Shown: positions 24,071-33,398 of the stretch, piece by piece
Position numbering within the stretch: the first letter of the stretch is position 1
How the letters are laid out: every line of letters starts with the position of its first letter
Assembly (NCBI GenBank): GCA_032718475.1
Contig: JAUCBJ010000650.1
Span: 1-56,646 of the forward strand
Direction: 5' to 3'
DNA: 56,646 nt
DNA from: Nemertoderma westbladi
Taxonomy: Eukaryota; Xenacoelomorpha; Nemertodermatida; Nemertodermatidae
Notes under the pieces: model-generated
What the model saw: only the letters and a program-made list of their open reading frames with translations
Databases searched by the model: none
What the model was told of the DNA's origin: nothing
Program-made: the position numbers and the translations under genes

Positions 24071-24108
24071 CTCCCCCCCATGCTATCTTCCCGGTAAGAA
24101 GATAGCAT
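24071..24108 (-). promoter_or_regulatory. Polypurine tract and adjacent hairpin
   Basis: On the minus strand GGGGGGGAG (24079-24071) directly precedes the LTR and would prime plus-strand DNA synthesis. Immediately upstream is an inverted repeat, atgctatctt...aagatagcat (24080-24108). The same hairpin and tract occur at 33361-33398 in a different LTR family. Confidence 0.8.
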
Positions 24109-24559
24109 CCAACTAAAGTGCGCTACAATTCCGCTGGAACTCGATCTATTATCGGGTGTGGGGTGGAGTTATTTTCTTGGAGTCGGCTTTCCAGGCCGCT
24201 CCCTATGGGTATGATGTCACTACCCTCTGGCGTCTCGTCGGGCCGATCGTGCGCTTCTCTCACACAATTTTTGTTTCCCCAACACTCTCGCCACTCTAAC
24301 TTCGCTCTCTAACTCAACTCGCTCTCTCCCCACTCTTACACTCTCCCCACACCTGAATCGCACTCTAACTTCTCGCCAACAGCTCTTCTCACTATCTCCT
24401 CTCTACTCTCTGCCACTCCCTAAGGCCCTAATCTCTAATGCTACCCCTGTGCTATCATACTATCTACCTTATCTAACTTACTAACTCTAACTATCTAACT
24501 CTACTAACTACTAACTCTACTCTCTGCTAAGTCTACTAACTCTTACCAACTCTTCTACT

Positions 24560-25175
24560 ACGTGGCGCTTAGGGTGCCCACAACCCTCTGCTACTACCTC
24601 CATCTACGTGGCGCTTGCGGTGCCCACAACCACTCTACTACTAACTCTAACTAAAAACCCTCTAACTTTCTGCTAACTCTATCTACGTGGCGCTAACGGT
24701 GCCCACAACCACAACCGGTACTATGTACCCTCTTACTAACTCTATCTCCATCTACGTGGCGCTAACGGTGCCCACAACCACTCTACTACTGCTTCTACTC
24801 TGCTACTATCTTTCTAACTCTACTAACTCTCTACTGTCTCTAACTCTACTAGCTGGCACCCTATGTGCCCGTCTCTACCACTCTACTCTATCTACATCTC
24901 CACCTCCACTAATACCTCTATCTACGTGGCGCTTGCGGTGCCCACAACCACTCCCTGCTACTACTTTCTACGTGGCGCTTCCGGTGCCCACAACCACTCT
25001 CTTACTACTTTCTACGTGGCGCTTCCGGTGCCCACAACCCCTCTCTTGCTACTTTCTACGTGGCGCTTCCGGTGCCCACAACCTCTCTCTTGCTACTTTC
25101 TACGTGGCGCTTCCGGTGCCCACGACCCCCCTACTACTACTTTCTACGTGGCGCTTACGGTGCCCACAACCCCCC
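24560..25175. repeat. Tandem copies of a 28-bp core (ctacgtggcgcttccggtgc...)
   Basis: Ten copies of 'tacgtggcgct(t/a)(c/g/a)cggtgcccacaacc' at about 24564, 24604, 24684, 24755, 24922, 24969, 25013, 25057, 25101 and 25144. Spacing is about 44 bases in the tight right-hand block and wider to the left, with pyrimidine-rich spacers. It lies in the 3' non-coding part of the LTR element. Plus-strand ORFs here are by-products. Confidence 0.85.
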
Positions 25176-25416
25176 TACTACTACTCGTGGCATGACAATA
25201 TGCCACACTCCCTTACCCCGCCGCCTTCTAACTCTACTCTCCTATCTTCGAACTACTTCTTACTTCTACTAACTATTATTTTAATTATTTAATTATTTAT
25301 TATTATTTATTTTTTATTTTTAATTAAATAATTAATTTATATGTGGGAATTAATTTATATGTGGGAAGGGCGTCTCGCCCTCATTCCCACCCCCCTCAGT
25401 CCAAAATCTTGGACGA

Positions 25417-26868
25417 CTAAACTTTCAGGTGCCCCTTCTTCCAGTAGGCACTCTCCCACTGCCCTCCTATACGTCCTCTTACTCTTCGCCACGCTCTCCC
25501 CGCCAACTCCAACTGACCAGGAATTGGCTCTCCCTCTTTCACCACCCTAAGGTTGGGTCTCTCCACCGTCTTCTTAACTAGCTCATCTCCTGGCATCAAA
25601 ATGCCACCTCTCTCCTTGTTGTCTCCCGCCGGCAGAATGAATAGAAAGTGAAAGAACAGGCAGAACAGTAGGTACAATAGTAGTCCTATCCCTTTCCGTT
25701 CTGCCTTCCTTCTCGACTTCCCCCTTGTCGGTATGCCTCCAAACTGGACCTGCGTCTCTTCCGGACACTCCTCTGGACACTCCTCCAGACACTCCTCTAG
25801 ACACTCCTCCCGACACTCCTCCGGAGTGTTGTCCTCCGGACACCTCGCCGTCCGCTCCGCTCCGTCTCCATACCGATGCTTGCTGGGAAACCTACTCTCC
25901 TCTGCCCACTTTCTTACTGTCACCTCCCTATCTGGCTCTACTATCTCCTCCGGCTTCTTATATCCGTCCCCTGTGTCTGCGGTGCCTGGTAACATGCACC
26001 CATGGTAACATGTCGTTACTGAACGACCGCCCTCTCCTGATATCTTCACTGGCACTACCCCGAGTAGTGCTTTTCTCTTCTTCTCTTCTGTCGTGCTTGT
26101 AGCTGCTGTTTCTCTACACTCTCCGGATCTGTGTCCTTCTACCACACATCGATGACATAGTCCGTTTGCGTCTGTGTAGGCTACACGATCACGTTTGGGC
26201 AACGCTTGCCAGTACTTGCAACTCCTGGTCTTATGGGTTCCGTCCCGATGTAATTGACATTGGAATCCTGGATTATAGCGTTTCCTGTATAGTCCTTCAC
26301 GTATCGCGCTTAGGTTTATATGTACCGATTTAATGTTTTGGTTGTCTAGACTCGGCCTACTGGGTATATTGGGATTGTTTTTATTTTTGGTGTTATTTTC
26401 TTTCTGTCCCTGCCACGGTGTGGCCCTGCTACCAGCTAACTGTGGACTAGCAGTCCCCTGTATGGCCGCGTGTGGTATCGACTGTCCGCACGACCTTCTC
26501 TCATCCAAGGGGTCCGATGTTCTTGCTCCTATTGGGGTATATTGTCGATATTGTGATGGGGGAATGTCACCCTGTCCCCCCCCAGCCGGTATGTTTGGTA
26601 CTGGGGTTGATGTTAATACATTGGGGCCCATACGTCTATCTCCAATAACTCCCCCCTCCCCTGGATATATGTTATGTCCCTGTGTATTATAGTCATGCTG
26701 CTGTACCGATATAGGCCTACCTACCTCTCGCCTACCTACCGGTATGTACTCCGCGACTTCCGGGTTTAATCCCGTCGTTCGCGCTACCCCATCGCCTACT
26801 CTATCTCTCCCAGCATGGCCTATAATAGTATGTGCAGTAAGGCCTACAGTATGTCCTGCAGTCTGCAT
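25417..26868 (-). CDS. Third ORF of the LTR element: gag knuckle, protease-like start, membrane segment
   Basis: 483 residues on the minus strand; the frame is open farther upstream than the first Met. Around residues 205-255 it has the BEL/Pao gag signature: CQLHRDGTHKTRSC, a Leu-Pro-x-x-x-Arg spacer, then CHRCVVEGHRSGEC. About 15 residues later comes LLGVVPVKISGEGGRSV, which resembles the start of BEL proteases, but the expected Asp-Thr/Ser-Gly is replaced by GTADTGDG and the domain is not complete. Then follow an acidic Cys repeat (EECLEECPEECPEE), a basic stretch, and one strongly hydrophobic helix, GIGLLLYLLFCLFFHFLF, near residues 400-420. The last ~60 residues are charged. I infer an internal deletion of pol that fused gag to a downstream segment; the helix could be an envelope-like remnant. 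Confidence 0.65.
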   Translation of the reverse strand: MQTAGHTVGLTAHTIIGHAGRDRVGDGVARTTGLNPEVAEYIPVGRREVGRPISVQQHDYNTQGHNIYPGEGGVIGDRRMGPNVLTSTPVPNIPAGGGQGDIPPSQYRQYTPIGARTSDPLDERRSCGQSIPHAAIQGTASPQLAGSRATPWQGQKENNTKNKNNPNIPSRPSLDNQNIKSVHINLSAIREGLYRKRYNPGFQCQLHRDGTHKTRSCKYWQALPKRDRVAYTDANGLCHRCVVEGHRSGECRETAATSTTEEKKRKALLGVVPVKISGEGGRSVTTCYHGCMLPGTADTGDGYKKPEEIVEPDREVTVRKWAEESRFPSKHRYGDGAERTARCPEDNTPEECREECLEECLEECPEECPEETQVQFGGIPTRGKSRRKAERKGIGLLLYLLFCLFFHFLFILPAGDNKERGGILMPGDELVKKTVERPNLRVVKEGEPIPGQLELAGRAWRRVRGRIGGQWESAYWKKGHLKV

Positions 26869-26920
26869 GTGCCCTTCCGAACCGAAGTTTATTCTTCGCG
26901 AATCTCGAATCTCCCCGCGA

Positions 26921-28264
26921 CTACCGTACTCTCGATCGGCAGCTATATCCCGTCGGGAAGTTTCCCCTCGATCCCCTCTCCTGCTCTCGTCTTCGTACTC
27001 GGTACGTCCTGTACCCCCCTCCTGGCGTGCGGTGCGTCTCTCCGGGGCGACGGCAATCTCCCGAAGTCCGACCCCACTGACTCCCTAATTCCATCTCTAC
27101 TATCGACGGCTCGCTATCCGTCCTCGCTCTCCGGTTGCTCCTAGCAACGACTCTTCTACTATCTTCCCTTCTTCTATCTTCGACCTCTCGGTTAAACTCT
27201 GCTAATCTTCTTCTATCTTCGACCTCTCTATTATACTCTGCTAATCTTCTTCTATCTTCGACCTCTCTATTAAACTCTACTAATCTTCTCTCTTCTGACT
27301 GGGCTCGACGTTCCGTCGCCCGCCCTCTCGCGACGTCAACCTGTCTCTCTCTGCTCGATCGCACGCCGCTGGGGATACTCGCAATCCCCCTATTACTCTC
27401 CGTCGCCGGGTGTTGCGGTTTACCTAATTCGGCCCGCGCATTATCCGCCGACGCCTGTGGGACACTCCCTGCCCCCCCTCTCTCGCTACTAATCCCTCGC
27501 GGTGGGGTGCCCGTAGCCCCCCCCCACCCGCTACTTCTAACTTCACTATCTCTTACTACACTTCTGCGTCCCTCTTGTCGGACATTCTCTGCCCCCCCTC
27601 TCTCGCCACTAATCTTCCGTGGTGGGGCGCCCGTAGCCCCCCCCCACTCGCCACATCTAACTTCAATATCTCTTACTTCGTCTCTACACCCCTCTCTAGT
27701 CGACACACTGTCTCTACTACGGCTGGGTCTATTCACCCCCGCCTCTCTCTCTACTACTGCGTGGCCTACCAGGCCAACCTCGGGTTGGCTCAACCCCGCT
27801 ACCTCCTGCCTACCAACTACGTGGCCTACCAGGCCGCCGTCGGGTTGGCGCAACCCCGCCACTTCCTGCCTACTAACTACGTGGCCTACCAGGCCGCCGT
27901 CTGCCGGGCTATACACGTCTGACGCGTTCACATTAATAGCACCATTCCCAATATTATTTGTTAAATCAATTAAATTATTAGAATTTGAAACGGAATTATT
28001 TAAATTATTTAAATTAGAGTTGTTATTATTTTCAAAATTTAAATTGCTATTCGAATTATTTGAATTATTTTGATTATTCTGAATATTTGAATTAATATTA
28101 TTATTTGAATTTAAACTTAAATTACTACTACCGGGTAAAATATTTCCTGTAATAAAGGGATTAGGGTTATTTACTACGGTACTATTAATACCAATATTTC
28201 CTAACGCACTACTACTACCCCCCTCGCCCGTACGGTTGCTGTACGTACTGTACGTGTACCGCAC
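26921..28264 (-). CDS. Second ORF of the LTR element: coiled-coil, Asn-rich and repeated gag segment
   Basis: 447 residues from the first Met; the frame is open upstream to about 28378, adding a charged helical stretch (KIEELEWRLRGRKERES). Residues about 30-115 are very rich in Asn and Ser (runs such as NNNNSNLNNLNN), a prion-like composition. Next come about three copies of GGLVGHVVxRQEVAGL, two copies of a block holding EVR-S/C-x-x-WGGATG-x-PPR, and three copies of a charged RRLAEFNREVEDR repeat. No enzyme motif is present. It sits between the ORF1 gag-like protein and the zinc-knuckle ORF3, each shifted one base relative to its neighbour. Structural gag sequence is the likely role, with repeats expanding its length. 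Confidence 0.6.
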   Translation of the reverse strand: MRYTYSTYSNRTGEGGSSSALGNIGINSTVVNNPNPFITGNILPGSSNLSLNSNNNINSNIQNNQNNSNNSNSNLNFENNNNSNLNNLNNSVSNSNNLIDLTNNIGNGAINVNASDVYSPADGGLVGHVVSRQEVAGLRQPDGGLVGHVVGRQEVAGLSQPEVGLVGHAVVEREAGVNRPSRSRDSVSTREGCRDEVRDIEVRCGEWGGATGAPPRKISGERGGAENVRQEGRRSVVRDSEVRSSGWGGATGTPPRGISSERGGAGSVPQASADNARAELGKPQHPATESNRGIASIPSGVRSSRERQVDVARGRATERRAQSEERRLVEFNREVEDRRRLAEYNREVEDRRRLAEFNREVEDRRREDSRRVVARSNRRARTDSEPSIVEMELGSQWGRTSGDCRRPGETHRTPGGGYRTYRVRRREQERGSRGNFPTGYSCRSRVR

Positions 28265-28352
28265 GCTCTGTTCTCTTGCCTCACGCTCTTCGCGTTCACT
28301 CTCTCGCTCCTTCCTTCCCCTCAGTCGCCACTCTAATTCTTCAATTTTTAAT

Positions 28353-29195
28353 TTATATGCATGCCAGATTTATCTCCTGCACCCTTCTTTCTTTTGCGGA
28401 GGATGTAGCAGACTTATCGGTTGCGACGGACTCCCGCCGCCCCTCCGTCCTACTAACTTTCCCCCGCTCTCCGGGGTTCTCGCTGACCAACGAGACCGAA
28501 TCCTCGGAGCTAACCTCGGATTCGCCCTCGTGCGGTCCCGCCCAACCCACTAACTTAACTTCCCTGGCATCGACTAAGTATGGCCCTATGTACACTACAC
28601 CAGGCCCCATACCCCTACGTTCCCATAGCCCAAACAGTTCGAAGGCAACCCCTCTCGCTCTCTCCTCGGCCAGTTCTCCCTGCCCAGAACGCACTAGGTA
28701 ATCAAAGTATCTGTTCGACTCACCTAGTCGTCTCCTCAACTTCACCTGGTCTATCTCAGCCCCTCCTCTAGCTTCCTTCAGTTGTTCCCGGGTCGCGGCG
28801 TAGGCTCGTCGAAGTCGATCAGAAACCCCGACATCCTCGTCGCCGACCTCTCCTCTCTCCCTCCGGGTTCGGCGTCGTACCGTCGGCTCCACCGTTGCCG
28901 TTCCGGTGGGCCGTTCGTCGCCCTCGGTCTGTGGCTGACCGGCGACATCGGCATATCGACCGCCGCCCTGTGTCGACTCGTCTCTCTCCTCCCCCGTCTC
29001 GCTCTCTCCTCTACTCGACTCGCTCTCTCGCTGTAGACGACCCCCCACATCTTGGTTCGCCGGGTTGCTCGTTATCGACGTGGTCGACGTAGCATCGACC
29101 GGCGTCGTGGGTCCGTATCGTCTCGCCGTGGCCTCGCGGATCGTTAGATCGTCGTCCGGGGTCCGCGGCGGTGTCGTTCCTCTCTCTCGGCTCAT
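28353..29195 (-). CDS. First ORF of the LTR element: N-terminal gag-like protein
   Basis: 280 residues, starting MSRERGTTPPRTPDDDL about 95 bases inside the 5' LTR, a normal leader length. The N-terminal ~110 residues are hydrophilic and probably disordered. Residues about 130-215 form a helical Arg/Glu/Leu-rich domain (RLRRAYAATREQLKEARGG), and near residue 205 VVYIGPYLVDAREVKLVGW may be a folded strand-rich part. The first ~90 residues are clearly homologous to the fragment at 54,491-54,757 (TPPRTPDD...TIREAAT). It ends in TAA at 28353 with about 25 bases of overlap with the ORF2 frame. Confidence 0.65.
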   Translation of the reverse strand: MSRERGTTPPRTPDDDLTIREATARRYGPTTPVDATSTTSITSNPANQDVGGRLQRESESSRGESETGEERDESTQGGGRYADVAGQPQTEGDERPTGTATVEPTVRRRTRRERGEVGDEDVGVSDRLRRAYAATREQLKEARGGAEIDQVKLRRRLGESNRYFDYLVRSGQGELAEERARGVAFELFGLWERRGMGPGVVYIGPYLVDAREVKLVGWAGPHEGESEVSSEDSVSLVSENPGERGKVSRTEGRRESVATDKSATSSAKERRVQEINLACI

Positions 29196-29290
29196 CTTCG
29201 TCTTTGGTAGCCGTCAGTCACAGCTCGGCAGGCCTAGTGTTAAGACTGTGACGGGCAGTTACAGTTCAGGCAATTCTCAGATGTTAAGAC

Positions 29291-29850
29291 TGTGACGGGA
29301 TCCGAGAGGATCCCGGTTTATCCGGTGTGTTTCGTACGCGTCCCCGCCCCGCCGTGTGAATGGAAAAGGTAATAATTGTTCTAGTGTCGTTGTCGAACTC
29401 TGATAACGTTGAGATAATAAATGATGAGTGATACAGATAGCACAGTAGATAAAGCTAATATACCGGTAATATGGTGACGGTGGCGACGACGGTCTTAACA
29501 GTCACCGTACTGCCTTACTGTACTGGGATAGCTGACTGAGTAAACTGACTATAATGATTACCGTACAGGTAATATATATTGCACGGGTTTGGCCGTTACA
29601 GTACTTAGTCGATGCTGTCCCCCCATTGGCTAATACCCCTGTTGGCACCCTTTGCCCCCCTCTGAAGTGCTTCCCTTCGCCCTTGCTGTTCTCTCTTGGT
29701 TAGGGGTTTGGCCCCTGACCCCTATTGTGTGCTTCCTTCCCACTCTTATTGGGATGGCACGAGTTGGTTAATTGCCCAATCTCGTGGCTCCCAATATTGC
29801 TTATCGGCTTATAACTTTATGGGGTGTTGGCGGGATTGAATAAGCTAACA
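29291..29850 (-). repeat. 5' LTR of the minus-strand element (560 bp)
   Basis: Matches 23511-24070 except for about six substitutions (for example gataaccg/gattaccg, attggct/atcggct and several in the last 40 bases). On the minus strand the sequence after the LTR starts gtcttaacatctgag; no canonical TGG primer-binding site is evident. Confidence 0.92.
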
Positions 29851-29855
29851 ATCAT

Positions 29856-31296
29856 TCTAAAATTGCCGATATTGATCACACTCGATCGAAGTTGCAACCT
29901 TCTGGCTGTAATTGCCTTGTTTGCGAAATTGCTGCAGTATCTGCATCACCTAGAGTGATAACTTCTACCAAGAAACGACGTGGTCGACCATCATCATGTG
30001 GTCACACCCAGGACGGGAACAACGACCACAACCTATAACGCTCTGCAGAAAGTGTCTGACAGTTATAGGAATTGGAAAGGATCATTTGTGCGCAAAATCC
30101 ACCCGCAACGAAAACATTGTTCAACTGGCTGAGCAGGGAACCCCCTCGCCAAAGCAAAAGATAGCTGTAAAAATAATTACAGAAGAAGTGTCAATCAGAA
30201 ACTCGGAAGCCGACATTTCGTGTTCTACATCAAGAAATGTTGTTTCTCTTTCAACTAGCACTGGGCTACCTTTTAAACTTACGGTTGGTTTAACTCATAA
30301 TCCTTCTGAAGTTAGAAAGAACCTTTCAGCTGAACTTTTCTCAAATATTCAAGTAGCCAAAGTTTAGGGTTTAGCACAAGGACGATGTTGGGAGATGCTT
30401 CTCATCTACGAAGTGCCTTAAAATATCGTAATATTATAGAATCTCACCTACAGGAAAAGCTTCAAGAACGAAATCACCGCTTGGATGAACACTTCTCTCT
30501 AACTCAGTTAAATTTTACTAAGAAGAGTCCATCAGAGGAGCTACCTGATGTGACTTCAAAGTCAGTAGTTTTTTGTACTGATATTCGTAAACTAATATCA
30601 ACTGTGCTGGAGCTACGAACCCAATCTGAGTCAGATATAGTATCAAAACTAGGCATTGATGGAGGTGGTGGATTTATAAAAGTTTGCTTGAACCTTTTCA
30701 GCATTGATGATGATATTAGTACCCATTTACCATCGTCTAAGAGGCGAAGTTATGTAGCAGATGGAATGACTACAGCTAAAAAGTTTAAACTGTCAGGGGT
30801 AAAGAAACTGTTTATCGTATTTATTGCTCCAGATGTTGAAGAGAGCTATGCCAACCTTCTTAAGATTTGGATGCAGCTCAAACTCGTGGACTCCCCTCTG
30901 GATAATCAAATAATTGCAACCGACTTGAAACTGGCAAATATACTGTTAGGGCTAATGGCTCATGGACCAAATCATCCTTGCAGCTGGTGCGATATACATA
31001 AATCTCAGCTTTCACAAGGATCAGGCCAGCTAAGGATGCTTCAAAATATAGAAGATAAATTCTGGAGTTGATTTACTGCTGGGGTAAAGAGCTCAGAAGC
31101 AAAGAACTTCGGCATTGTTGTACATATTCCACTATCTCTCGGGTCCAAGGAAAGCTTGGTATTGGACGTCATACCACCGCCAGAGCTGCACTTGCTGCTT
31201 GGGACTGTCAATGCAATGTTTAATAGCATGGCCAAAGAGTGGCCAGAGGCGTTAACATGGGCTTCAGAATGTAATGTTGAACGCGAGGCGTATCAT
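29856..31296 (+). pseudogene. 3' part of the zinc-finger/'DGGG' gene, frameshifted and truncated
   Basis: Continues the gene begun at 23253. The first segment (from 29856) has CNCLVCEIA and a basic KKRRGRPS; a frameshift near 30.03 kb leads to LCRKCLTVIGIGKDHLC (zinc pair), another near 30.36 kb leads to 30385-31071. That part contains GIDGGGGFIKVCLNLF, then VKKLFIVFIAPDVEESY, then ATDLKLANILLGLM followed by HPCSWCD. A TGA at 31069-31071 interrupts the frame, which continues to 31296 where the next LTR element cuts it off. A conserved Asp, a second Asp in a TDLK motif and a following Cys-x-x-Cys is a pattern also seen in some DDE transposases (KDZ/CMC type), so I infer, weakly, a divergent transposase. 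Confidence 0.55.
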
Positions 31297-31515
31297 TGTA
31301 GGCGGATTCAATTCCCTGCATTACCCACCGAAAATGGGATTAGTGGCATTTTCCAATCATAGTGGGCGAGGTGACATTAGCAATAATAATGTCACCTCAC
31401 AACCAACTAAGGCGATACACGCCGGAAGCCACAGAGAGAGTTGAGAGGTCAAACCACCTCAGAGGGACAAAAAAGCTAATAAGGCTAGCACGAAGGGAAG
31501 GTGACAACAGGGAGT
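31297..31515 (+). repeat. Truncated 5' LTR
   Basis: Aligns with the first ~220 bases of 33399-34059 (gcattacccacc..., 'ccacagagagag(t/g)tgagaggtcaaaccacctc') at moderate identity. The U5 half present in the 3' LTR is missing; gag begins almost at once. Confidence 0.75.
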
Positions 31516-32708
31516 GGCGAGGGGACAATCTCAGGAAGAGACTGAGGGAGCAGGAAGGGTGGAAAGTTACGGGTTGAAACCGAGGCGGAAAGGGACACAG
31601 TGGATCTACCGGGTCCGGGTCCACTCCCAGCGAGGGAGGAAGATGGCGACGAGTTCAGGGAGATGCCACCCATGGAGGATCGGCCACTCAGATACGTACT
31701 GGGTGGGCGGGAGAGTGGTGATGGCCAGCGGGGCGAGAGCCTTCTGGGATAAACCCGGCAAGAGGGCCTGGGTGCATGAGGAGCCGGCGATGGATTTCAC
31801 GGGAAGAACGATCAGGTTGGGCGAGCAACCGGGAATGGCACCACGGGTAGTGTTTGGGGAGACGATGCCGAGGGTGGAGGAAGACGTCGATATGGGTAGG
31901 GATCATAGTGTCCAGATGTTTGCCTTATCAATGGCTCCATAGACCTAGGAGACCGCTCGGGGCAAAGAATGACTTGGGGTGGGATGCGTTGGTACACGGC
32001 TGTGACTACTGCGGGAGGCTAACTCACCAGGAAAAGAGCTGTTTGTATCGATTTCAGAAGGGGATGAGCTGTCTCTACTGCCACGAGTCGACCCATAGGA
32101 TGGGTGCATGTCTGAGGCTGCACAACCGCTGCTCAAAGTGCAACTTTCGAGGGCACTATGGGCGCCAGTGCGACTGGATGGACGATGAAGAGAAGTTTAA
32201 GATCTTCGAGGAGTGGGCCGACGTCAGTGTCAAGACACGGCAGAGGATGAAGGCCCAGGAGTTCCGGTGGGGCTTCTTCAACATCAATCCGGGAGCCCAC
32301 CAGGAGATTATCAAGAGGAGACTGTCATTCACATACCAGGAGGTAGCGACAGCGGCATCATATGGAGGAGTCATGAACACTCAGAGATATTTGGATAGAT
32401 GGTCACCAGAGAACAGGGGTGAGTTCAGAGACTTTCTGGCGGAACACGTGCCGCGGGCGATGAAAATGATCCTGTGAGATGCTACCAGGGGGAAGCAGGA
32501 GGGGCACTCAGAGGGGCCACCTGCAAAGCATTACCGGGAGTTGATAACACCAGCGCCCAAAGAACCGACGACAGGGCTTAGCAAGACTGTAACGGCAAGA
32601 ATGAGGAGTCTCAGGGAGGACAAGCCGCAGGGAAGGAAGCAGTCCAGACAAGACGATGACAGGGGCAAAGAACTAAGATGGTTCCCGAAGACGGGAGGAG
32701 AGAACTAG
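31514..32708 (+). pseudogene. Gag with three zinc knuckles
   Basis: Two frames joined by a frameshift near 31.9 kb: 31514-31942 (basic N-terminal part with YWVGGRVVMASGARAFWD and PAMDFTGRTIRLGEQPG) and 31854-32477. The second has three knuckles in a row, CDYCGRLTHQEKSC, CLYCHESTHRMGAC and CSKCNFRGHYGRQC, then a ~100-residue tail with KTRQRMKAQEFRWGFFNIN. After a TGA at 32475-32477 the frame stays open to 32708 with a basic, Pro/Lys-rich end, so the TGA is probably a nonsense mutation. Same domain order as the minus-strand gag at 7.8-10 kb. Nucleic-acid-binding structural protein of a retroelement; inactive copy. Confidence 0.7.
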
Positions 32709-32709
32709 A

Positions 32710-33360
32710 ACTCAGGGACGGAGATGTGAGTGTGCCTAGAAGAGACTACATGTGGGATAAAATACTAACTCCTAAGTGCAAATAATTAAGTGCAATTAGT
32801 ATGTACGTATGTAGATAATCAATATAATCAATATGAATATATAATCAATGTAAGTACTATAGTCATATATAACCTTTTCCAATTAGCTACTGGGATTGGG
32901 GACCACTTGACTACGATAATAGGACGAGACTTTAGACTGATCTCACTGACATGATGTACACATGCGTGAGACCCGATGAGAGAGAGGAGAGTGGCAGTAG
33001 AGAAGTATGGAGAGGAGGTGTTGGTGCGTGAGGAAGTGAAATAAGTGCAATTCAAATGTGGGGAGCGAGCAGTGAGAGGGTAAGAGTCCTAAGGGACCGA
33101 AGTGAAAGTAAGGGACAACAAGGTCCGTGAGAGAGCTTTGAGTAGAGTTAAAGAAAATTGTGTGAAGAGAGATCACAATTGTCTCAAACAGAGACACCAG
33201 ATACCTTGGTGCAACATAGCTCGCGATTGCACGAAGGAGGGATAGTAATAACCCACCCAGGGGGGGGGGGGGGTCAGGAAAGCCGACCCCGAGAAAAGAA
33301 CTCCACCCCACACCCAATATTAGGTTGGGTTCCAGCGGAATTGAAGCGCACTTAAGGTTG
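32710..33360. other. Non-coding 3' part of the second LTR element
   Basis: No ORF. Contains a G-run (13 G at about 33261-33273). The last ~60 bases (tccagcggaattgaagcgcactta...) are strongly similar to the equivalent position of the first LTR element (minus strand, about 24109-24145), though the LTRs themselves differ. Confidence 0.6.
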
Positions 33361-33398
33361 ATGCTATCTTCTCACCGGGAAGATAGCATGGGGGGGAG
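33361..33398 (+). promoter_or_regulatory. Conserved hairpin and polypurine tract
   Basis: atgctatctt-ctcaccggg-aagatagcat (33361-33389), followed by GGGGGGGAG (33390-33398) directly against the LTR. Matches the equivalent signal at 24071-24108. Confidence 0.8.

Larger units (their letters stand above)
23511..29850 (-). mobile_element. BEL/Pao-like LTR retrotransposon, gag-type ORFs only, young insertion
   Basis: A complete 6340-bp element on the minus strand. Both LTRs are 560 bp (23511-24070 and 29291-29850), have TG...CA ends and differ at only about six positions that I could count. The target duplication ATCAT is at 23506-23510 and 29851-29855. A polypurine tract abuts the LTR at 24071-24079 (minus-strand side), which fixes the orientation. 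Three minus-strand ORFs occupy 29195-25417: gag with a BEL-like knuckle and the beginning of a protease-like segment. No RT, RNase H or integrase is present, so it must be mobilised in trans. It interrupts the zinc-finger/'DGGG' gene. Confidence 0.9.

Noticed and set aside
24560-25175. CRISPR-like array of direct repeats with spacers
   Set aside because: The spacers are low-complexity pyrimidine runs of irregular length, no cas genes are present and the genome is eukaryotic.
24687-25292. 201-residue plus-strand ORF with repeated 'VALPVPTT'
   Set aside because: Generated by tandem copies of the 28-bp core in the LTR element's non-coding region.
27135-28073. 312-residue plus-strand ORF
   Set aside because: It lies antisense to the ORF2 gag segment; it is Leu/Ser-rich mirror sequence with no motif.
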